From Pseudomonadota bacterium (lineage in GTDB: Bacteria > Pseudomonadota > Alphaproteobacteria > Rhizobiales > Rhizobiaceae): DNA of 12,423 bases. Positions 7,661 to 12,423 of this stretch are shown here, in pieces. The translations under genes and the position numbers were made by a program. The stretch spans positions 1-12,423 of the forward strand of contig JAEYTV010000110.1 of assembly GCA_023433855.1 (NCBI GenBank). Direction: 5' to 3'. The notes under the pieces were generated by a model. The model saw only the letters and a list, made by a program, of their open reading frames with translations, was not told the DNA's origin and ran no database searches. Each line of letters opens with the position of its first letter. The stretch's first letter is position 1.

Positions 7661-8140
7661 TCAGGCCGCCAGTTCTTCGGCCTCGGTGCCCTTGAACATC
7701 TTGGCCAGGTTCAGGAAGCAGATCATGCCGTTTTCGTTCGCGATAATTCCTTCGGAGAAGGACTTGTCAAAGGAGGCGGAGATTTCCGGTACCGGCTGCA
7801 CCTGGCTGGACGGGATGGTCAGGATGTCGGACACGCGGTCAACGAGCATCCCAATGACCATGTTGTGGACTTCGGCCACGACGATGGCACTGCGTTCATT
7901 GGCTACGGTACTTTTCATGCCGAGCTTATAAGCAAGGTCGATGATCGGGATGACCGAGCCGCGCAGGTTCATCACGCCGATCACGTCAGCCGGGGCGTGC
8001 GGGATCGGGGTGGACGGTGCCCATCCGCGGATTTCACGAATTGTGGTCGTCTTGACACAGAATTCCTGATCGTGGAGTCGAAAGGCGATGATCTCAAGTG
8101 TCTCGCCGCCGTAGCTTGTGGAATTGATTGTCGTAGCCAT
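7661..8140 (-). CDS. cheW: chemotaxis adaptor protein CheW
   Basis: The 159-residue protein is one CheW domain, the cytoplasmic adaptor that links chemoreceptors to the kinase CheA. Seen in the sequence: the strand LEIIAFRLHDQEFCVKTTTI near the N-terminus, the conserved NLRGSVIPIIDL, the VVAEVHNMVIGMLVDRVSDIL strand pair, and a final GIIANENGMICFLNLAKMF. The residues fit CheW domains of rhizobial type. I start at ATG 8140 ([12 protein letters not shown]) rather than the upstream in-frame codon at 8155. At 8140 the start overlaps the receptor stop as TGATG, implying coupled translation, with GGGAAG just upstream. No CheA, CheR or CheB is in view, so this receptor/adaptor pair presumably feeds a chemotaxis system elsewhere. 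The terminator at 7611-7638 follows it. Confidence 0.95.
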   Translation of the reverse strand: MATTINSTSYGGETLEIIAFRLHDQEFCVKTTTIREIRGWAPSTPIPHAPADVIGVMNLRGSVIPIIDLAYKLGMKSTVANERSAIVVAEVHNMVIGMLVDRVSDILTIPSSQVQPVPEISASFDKSFSEGIIANENGMICFLNLAKMFKGTEAEELAA

Positions 8141-9924
8141 CAGAATTCTTCCCAACTGTCCGTTGCCTGGGCGGCAGCGGCTCCTCCTGATGTGGCGCGC
8201 GCGACCGTTGCCATGAGTTTGCGTGCCGGCGATGCGGGCTGTGCATCTGGTCGCGCTTCAGTCATCCTAAGCGAAGAATGTTGCCCAAACCTGAATTTCG
8301 CCAGCAGGTCTCTCAATGCCTCTGCCTCCCGAGCCAGATTGTGGCTTGCAGCCGTGGTCTCCTCGACCATGGCAGCGTTCTGCTGGGTATTCTGGTCCAT
8401 GGAATTGACGGCGTTGCTGATCTCACGGATGCCGGTGGACTGCTCTCGCGAAGCCTCTACGATCGCGGCAACATTGCCGTTGATCTGCTCCACCTGCCTG
8501 ATGATCTGCTCGAGAGCCTTGCCAGTGTCACCCACGAGGCCGACGCCGCGCCTGACATGCTCCGAAGAGGTGGAGATCAAAGTTTTGATCTCCTTGGCGG
8601 CGGTGGCAGAGCGTTGGGCGAGTTCGCGCACTTCCTGAGCTACTACCGCGAAGCCCTTGCCTGCTTCGCCCGCACGGGCGGCTTCCACCCCCGCGTTGAG
8701 TGCGAGGAGATTGGTTTGGAAGGCGATGTCGTCGATCACGCCGATGATATTGGAGATCTCCTTCGAGGACGTTTCGATCTGATCCATGGCACCGACCGCA
8801 TTGCGCACCACGGCTCCAGAGTGTTCCGCGTCTCTCCTGGTGTCGGCCACCAGATGACCGGCTTCTTCCGCCCTGCGCGCACTGTCGATGACCGTTCGAC
8901 TGATCTCTTCCAGCGCCGCCGCGGTTTCCTCTACAGCGGCAGCCTGTTGTTCGGTCCTCTTTGCGAGGCTGTCGGAGGCTTGACGGACCTCGTCCGACCC
9001 TGCCGCTATCCCCTTGGCATTTTCTCCCACCGTTTGCATCGCGTTACCGAGCTTGACTAAGGCCCGGTTGAAATCGACCCTGATCTGTTCGAGCGCCGGG
9101 ATGAACGGCTTTTCGATACGGACCGTCAAATCTCCATCGGAGAGTGCCGTGAGCCCAGCGGCAAGTTCATCGACTGCGCGCACACGTTCGGTGATGTCGG
9201 TTGCGAACTTAACAACCTTGAACACACGGCCGCTGGCGTCAAGGACAGGGTTGTAGGACGCCTGGATCCATACGACCTTGCCTCCATTCCCAATCCGTTT
9301 GAATTCCTGAGCAATCGCTTGCCCGCCGGAGAGGGCTTTCCAGAATTCGATGTATTCGGGGCTGTCGCGCAGGGCAGGCTCGCAGAACATGCGGTGATGC
9401 TTGCCGACGATCTCGCCCAACTGATAGCCGACACAGTCCAGGAAGTTCTGGTTGGCCGTCAGGATGTCGCCAGCAGGCGTGAATTCGATGACCGCCTGCG
9501 TTTGGGAAATGGCCGTGACCTTGCCCTCGTCTTCGGCAGCCTTCAGCTTTTCTGCAGTGATATCGGTCGCAAACTTGACGACCTTGTAGGGCTTCCCGCC
9601 TGAAAAGACAGGATTGTACGATGCCTGGATCCAGATTTCGCGACCACCCTTGCCTAACCGCTTGTAGGCGGCTGCTTCGTATTTGCCGCTCGCCAGACGT
9701 CTCCAGAACTGCGTGTAGTCGTCGGAGGCGGCGTAGTCCGGATCGCAGAACATGCTGTGATATTTGCCGACGATCTCTGACCGGGAGTAGCCGAGGGCGT
9801 TGCAGAAGTTGTCGTTGGCCGTCAGGATTCTGCCTGTCAGATCGAATTCTATGATTGCTTGAGACTTGGCGAGTGCGGCGAGGACAGCTTTCGCGTCGGA
9901 ACCGGAAGTGGCGAATATGGACAT
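8140..9924 (-). CDS. cytosolic methyl-accepting chemotaxis protein, PAS-PAS-MCP
   Basis: This 594-residue receptor has no hydrophobic segment long enough for a membrane helix, so it should be cytoplasmic. It has PAS domain 1 (about 18-123) and PAS domain 2 (about 140-245), clearly similar to each other, a short HAMP-like linker (about 246-298), and an MCP signalling hairpin (about 300-545). The tip has the hallmark [20 protein letters not shown] (398-417), then [16 protein letters not shown]. Probable methylation helices contain [15 protein letters not shown] (326-340) and MVEETTAAS (519-527). A flexible linker ends in DSWEEF, which resembles the CheR/CheB-binding xWxxF tether. PAS ligands are unknown; redox, oxygen or metabolic sensing is plausible. 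The start at 9924 ([14 protein letters not shown]) begins just before the first PAS domain; the codons further upstream to 10029 do not look like protein. Its ribosome binding site is weak. Confidence 0.95.
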   Translation of the reverse strand: MSIFATSGSDAKAVLAALAKSQAIIEFDLTGRILTANDNFCNALGYSRSEIVGKYHSMFCDPDYAASDDYTQFWRRLASGKYEAAAYKRLGKGGREIWIQASYNPVFSGGKPYKVVKFATDITAEKLKAAEDEGKVTAISQTQAVIEFTPAGDILTANQNFLDCVGYQLGEIVGKHHRMFCEPALRDSPEYIEFWKALSGGQAIAQEFKRIGNGGKVVWIQASYNPVLDASGRVFKVVKFATDITERVRAVDELAAGLTALSDGDLTVRIEKPFIPALEQIRVDFNRALVKLGNAMQTVGENAKGIAAGSDEVRQASDSLAKRTEQQAAAVEETAAALEEISRTVIDSARRAEEAGHLVADTRRDAEHSGAVVRNAVGAMDQIETSSKEISNIIGVIDDIAFQTNLLALNAGVEAARAGEAGKGFAVVAQEVRELAQRSATAAKEIKTLISTSSEHVRRGVGLVGDTGKALEQIIRQVEQINGNVAAIVEASREQSTGIREISNAVNSMDQNTQQNAAMVEETTAASHNLAREAEALRDLLAKFRFGQHSSLRMTEARPDAQPASPARKLMATVARATSGGAAAAQATDSWEEF

Positions 9925-10035
9925 GGTTGGTTGCCCGTTCTGGTGAAGAATGACTGTCTGGTCTGAACAGCCCGTGGCCAGTGCCGGTCGCGAGGAGTTG
10001 GTGCCAAACCGGCAACAAGATTTAGCCAAGAATTA

Positions 10036-10050
10036 TTAAGCAAACGTTAA
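10036..10050. promoter_or_regulatory. candidate CtrA-binding site (TTAA-N7-TTAA)
   Basis: TTAA (10036-10039), seven bases GCAAACG, then TTAA (10047-10050), followed on the + strand by CC, which matches the CtrA full-site consensus TTAA-N7-TTAA(C). CtrA is the cell-cycle response regulator of alphaproteobacteria that also controls flagellar and chemotaxis genes. The box lies 112 bases upstream of the receptor ATG, in the non-coding gap of an otherwise GC-rich window where such a match is unlikely by chance. Control of the receptor/cheW operon is inferred. Confidence 0.55.
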
Positions 10051-10137
10051 CCCTAAGTGCGCGGGGTAGTATATGGTTGCAACGTCTATCCGTTGTTCTT
10101 TTGCCTTCTAGTAACGATAGCCATATTCATCGGCAAT

Positions 10138-10165
10138 ACCTCGGCAGAAAGATCTTTTCCGAGGT
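10138..10165. terminator. hairpin downstream of tamB, possible weak terminator
   Basis: ACCTCGG (10138-10144) pairs with CCGAGGT (10159-10165). The interior can extend by a G-T pair and three A-T pairs around a GATC loop, leaving a two-base bulge. It lies 67 bases beyond the tamB stop in the direction of tamB transcription, but no T tract follows on the - strand, so termination is uncertain. Confidence 0.35.
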
Positions 10166-10231
10166 AAAACGATGCCATACGACGCAAGAGCCGGGTACAC
10201 GTCTCTAAGGTTGCTGATGCCTCAAAGCGGT

Positions 10232-12423
10232 TCAGTATTCGCGCTCGTAGAAGATTCCCGCCGTGCCACCTTCCGTCCCCGCTCCGGCTTTCAACTTCAC
10301 GCCGCGGCCGATGTCCAGATTGATGGTTGCCTGCGCCCCGTTTGCACCACCCTGTTCAAGTTGCAGGTAGGTGCGGTTATTCAGATAACGTCCGACCGAG
10401 ACAGTTGTCTGGCCCGTGTCGTCCGTGTTGATGTCGAGGTCGTCGACCCCCAGGTTGCTTCGCAACGTTTCCAGGAGCGAGGTTGCTCCGCCCCCGGCAA
10501 GCTGGGTTACGGCGTCTGCGAGCTGCGCTATCTGGACGGGAGAAAGACGCGACATCGATTGGCCGAAGATCAGGCGGGCCAGGACCTCATCTTGCGGCAG
10601 AGCAGGGGAGGAGGAGAAGGTGATGGTCGGATCGTTTGCCATCCCCGTCACCTTGACGATGATTGTCGTCTGGGCGGAGGTGGTGGTCGCCTCCATGTTG
10701 AGGACCGGGATCAAGCCGCCGCCGAAGGTGATGTCGCCTTCGGTAAAATCCAGTCGCTTCGCAAGAATGACTATGCGTCCACGGCGCATCTCGAAGCCGC
10801 CTGATACGATCGGTGCGACTGCCGTGCCGCTGATCGCCAGATCTCCGCCGAGTTCAGCGTCGATTCCACGTCCCCGGACAAAGACGCCATTTTGCGCACT
10901 GACCTGCAGGTTCAGTTGGATCGGATCGGAACTGCCGCTCGCTTCCTTTGGCCGCAGCTCCTCCATCTCCCGCAGCACATCGGGGGGCGCGTTGCGGTGG
11001 CGGATATCGACCTCAGTCAGAGAAGTGGGAAGGCGGGCCGGAACGGTAATCGAAGCCTTGGTCAGGGTGATCCGCCCTCCCAGCACCGGCCCGGAAGTCA
11101 GTGGCCCTGTAAGAGTCAGGGCGCCGTCGGCGGTGACGGCAAAAAGTGTCCCGTCCGCGTAAGCAGCTTGTGCAAGCGTGATCCTCAGGTCGGCGGGGAA
11201 GCCTGATCCGGGCAGAATGCCGACGGTACCCTGGACCGACACGGTGCCGCCTCCCGAAAGTGTACCGGAGAGCCGGGAGATATTGGCGCTGCGGCCGTCA
11301 AACGACACACTCGCGGCAAGGCCGGTAACCGCGAGGTTACGCCGTACATCCACCAAGCGGGCTCCCGAGGCGGATGCCGTACCGGTTATAGCGGGTGCCG
11401 ATGCCGTGCCCCCCATCGCAAGGTTTACCGTTCCGGTCCCATCCAAAACAAAACCCTGCGCTGCAAGCTGGCCCGCAAGGATGGAGAAGGGCAGTTGCCC
11501 GTTGAACTTGAGGTTCAGGGGCTTTTCGCCTTCCAGCGACACGGAGCCGCTCCCGGACAGGGAAATGCCCCCGCCGCCGGAGAGGCGAGTGTCGACCGTT
11601 ACCGTGCCGTCCTTGAAAGTGCCGTTCGCCGTTATGTCGAGAGCCGCCACGCCCATGGTCGAGGTCTGACTTACGCCGGCATTTGCCCAGCGAAGGTCAT
11701 AACGCACGGCGGGCGATTCAGGTGTGCCAGTGGCGGCGACGGTGCCGGAGATCGTACCGGTTGCTCCGAGCGTGGGGGCAACGGCGTTGATCAGGCTCGC
11801 AGGTACGGCATTGGCCCTCGCATTGATATCGAGACCCGGAACCCCGTTGCGGAGGATCACCCGTCCGGTGGCGGATAGGTCCAGGCCATCGGAGCCTGTC
11901 AGGCGGGTCGATTCGAGCGCAACCACGCCATCGGCAAAGTTTCCTTTTGCCTGAAGGCGAAATGGACTGATGCCAGCGTCGCGTGTTTGGCGAAGCTGTG
12001 CATCACTCCATTCGAGATCGTAGCGGATCGCGGGCGCGTTTGTTGAACCGGTCGCATTGATCGTGCCGGAAATTACGCCGGCTGCGTTGATTGCCGGGAC
12101 GAAACTGTTCAGAAGGCTGGCAGGCAGTTCCCGGATGCTGGCAGTGAGGTCAAGCGTACTGCCGGCGATACCGTTAACGGTGATGCTGCCGTTCCCCGTA
12201 GTGACGGTGAGCCCAGACAGGCGTGCGCCGCCATCTGCGATGTCAATGCGGGTTGGTTCGGACAGACGAACGGGGATCCCACGCGGCGAGGCGCTGAAAC
12301 TGTCGATACCTACAGAGGTGTTCGCGCCGGTTTGGAGATTTCCCGCAGCGGTAAGCGGCGCGTTGTCGTAGCGGGCGACAAGATCGAAGGTCGTCTCGCT
12401 GCCGGCATGACGGACTCCCAGAT
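10232..12423 (-). CDS. tamB: translocation and assembly module subunit TamB, C-terminal part (5' partial)
   Basis: The frame is open from the right edge of the window to the stop at 10232-10234, giving 729 residues of a larger protein whose N-terminus lies outside. TamB-family (DUF490) proteins span the periplasm as a long beta-structured groove. They act with TamA or alone in outer-membrane protein assembly and in moving phospholipid to the outer membrane. The sequence is Gly/Thr/Ala/Val-rich with alternating beta-strand pattern. The C-terminal domain is typical, including LPQDEVLARLIFGQS (608-622 of the fragment) and the preceding AKRLDFTEGDITFGGG, and the chain ends FYEREY with an aromatic last residue. 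RYDLEW (133-138) and RYDLRW (240-245) mark tandem repeats of 107 residues. A GTG at 11926 could be mistaken for a start, but the repeat continues upstream through it. tamA, if present, would be to the right. Confidence 0.93.
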   Translation of the reverse strand, partial: LGVRHAGSETTFDLVARYDNAPLTAAGNLQTGANTSVGIDSFSASPRGIPVRLSEPTRIDIADGGARLSGLTVTTGNGSITVNGIAGSTLDLTASIRELPASLLNSFVPAINAAGVISGTINATGSTNAPAIRYDLEWSDAQLRQTRDAGISPFRLQAKGNFADGVVALESTRLTGSDGLDLSATGRVILRNGVPGLDINARANAVPASLINAVAPTLGATGTISGTVAATGTPESPAVRYDLRWANAGVSQTSTMGVAALDITANGTFKDGTVTVDTRLSGGGGISLSGSGSVSLEGEKPLNLKFNGQLPFSILAGQLAAQGFVLDGTGTVNLAMGGTASAPAITGTASASGARLVDVRRNLAVTGLAASVSFDGRSANISRLSGTLSGGGTVSVQGTVGILPGSGFPADLRITLAQAAYADGTLFAVTADGALTLTGPLTSGPVLGGRITLTKASITVPARLPTSLTEVDIRHRNAPPDVLREMEELRPKEASGSSDPIQLNLQVSAQNGVFVRGRGIDAELGGDLAISGTAVAPIVSGGFEMRRGRIVILAKRLDFTEGDITFGGGLIPVLNMEATTTSAQTTIIVKVTGMANDPTITFSSSPALPQDEVLARLIFGQSMSRLSPVQIAQLADAVTQLAGGGATSLLETLRSNLGVDDLDINTDDTGQTTVSVGRYLNNRTYLQLEQGGANGAQATINLDIGRGVKLKAGAGTEGGTAGIFYEREY

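Larger units (their letters stand above)
9925..10231. other. intergenic region between tamB and the chemoreceptor gene
   Basis: This 307-base stretch holds no gene I can support. It is the leader and promoter region of the receptor gene (transcribed to the left) and the 3' flank of tamB. It is clearly more AT-rich than its surroundings around 10020-10060 and 10078-10135. It contains the TTAA-N7-TTAA box (10036-10050) and a hairpin (10138-10165). On the - strand a TTGCTT at the edge of the box could act as a -35, but I see no convincing -10 at the right distance, so I do not call a promoter. Confidence 0.6.

Noticed and set aside
9925..10029. 35-codon N-terminal extension of the chemoreceptor
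   Set aside because: The sequence ([13 protein letters not shown]...) has no domain character, lies in the leader between the CtrA-type box and the PAS domain, and the 9924 start fits the PAS boundary.
10172..10804. + strand reading frame of 210 codons beginning in the tamB/receptor gap, with GAGG at 10161-10164 at good spacing
   Set aside because: From 10232 on it is wholly antisense to the strongly supported tamB C-terminal domain, and its composition (Arg/Gly-rich) is that of a shadow frame; only the first 20 codons are intergenic.
11926..11926. GTG as a possible true start of a shorter tamB-like gene
   Set aside because: The frame stays open to the window edge and the upstream sequence carries another copy of the 107-residue repeat, so this codon is internal.

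Overview
The window looks like chromosomal DNA of a high-GC alphaproteobacterium, most likely a member of the Hyphomicrobiales/Rhizobiaceae. Four things point there: a complete-looking fdsGBACD-type soluble NAD-linked formate dehydrogenase operon, a soluble PAS-PAS chemoreceptor of rhizobial style, a TTAA-N7-TTAA (CtrA-type) site, and a TamB gene with strongly GC-biased codon use. The genus is inference; no rRNA or other marker gene is present.

Left half, + strand (1-7563): the 3' end of fdsG, then fdsB, fdsA, fdhD (fdsC) and fdsD, packed with overlaps or gaps of only a few bases. They encode an enzyme that oxidises formate to CO2 at a bis-MGD molybdenum centre and passes electrons through a chain of Fe-S clusters to FMN and NAD+. 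All cluster ligands, the active-site Cys/His and the distal Arg are visible. After a 75-base gap containing a small hairpin and a strong ribosome binding site comes an MFS transporter of the oxalate/formate antiporter (OFA) family. The inferred unit is formate (or formate/oxalate-type anion) transport plus oxidation to give NADH.

Middle (7564-7660): a 97-base convergent gap with a perfect 12-bp hairpin that probably terminates transcription from both sides.

Right half, - strand: a cytosolic methyl-accepting chemotaxis protein (PAS-PAS-MCP, ending in a CheR-tether-like WEEF) is translationally coupled (TGATG) to a CheW adaptor. The receptor is preceded by a 307-base non-coding stretch with a perfect TTAA-N7-TTAA box. 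Beyond this lies the 3' part of tamB, whose 5' end runs off the window; it shows 107-residue internal repeats and the conserved C-terminal TamB domain.

I see no mobile elements, CRISPR arrays, tRNAs or rRNAs. The gene content is largely recognisable. The points most worth following up are the thirteenth hydrophobic segment at the transporter C-terminus, the two-Cys external loop of that transporter, the long low-complexity tail on FdsD, the CtrA-type box, and the WEEF tail on a membrane-free receptor.
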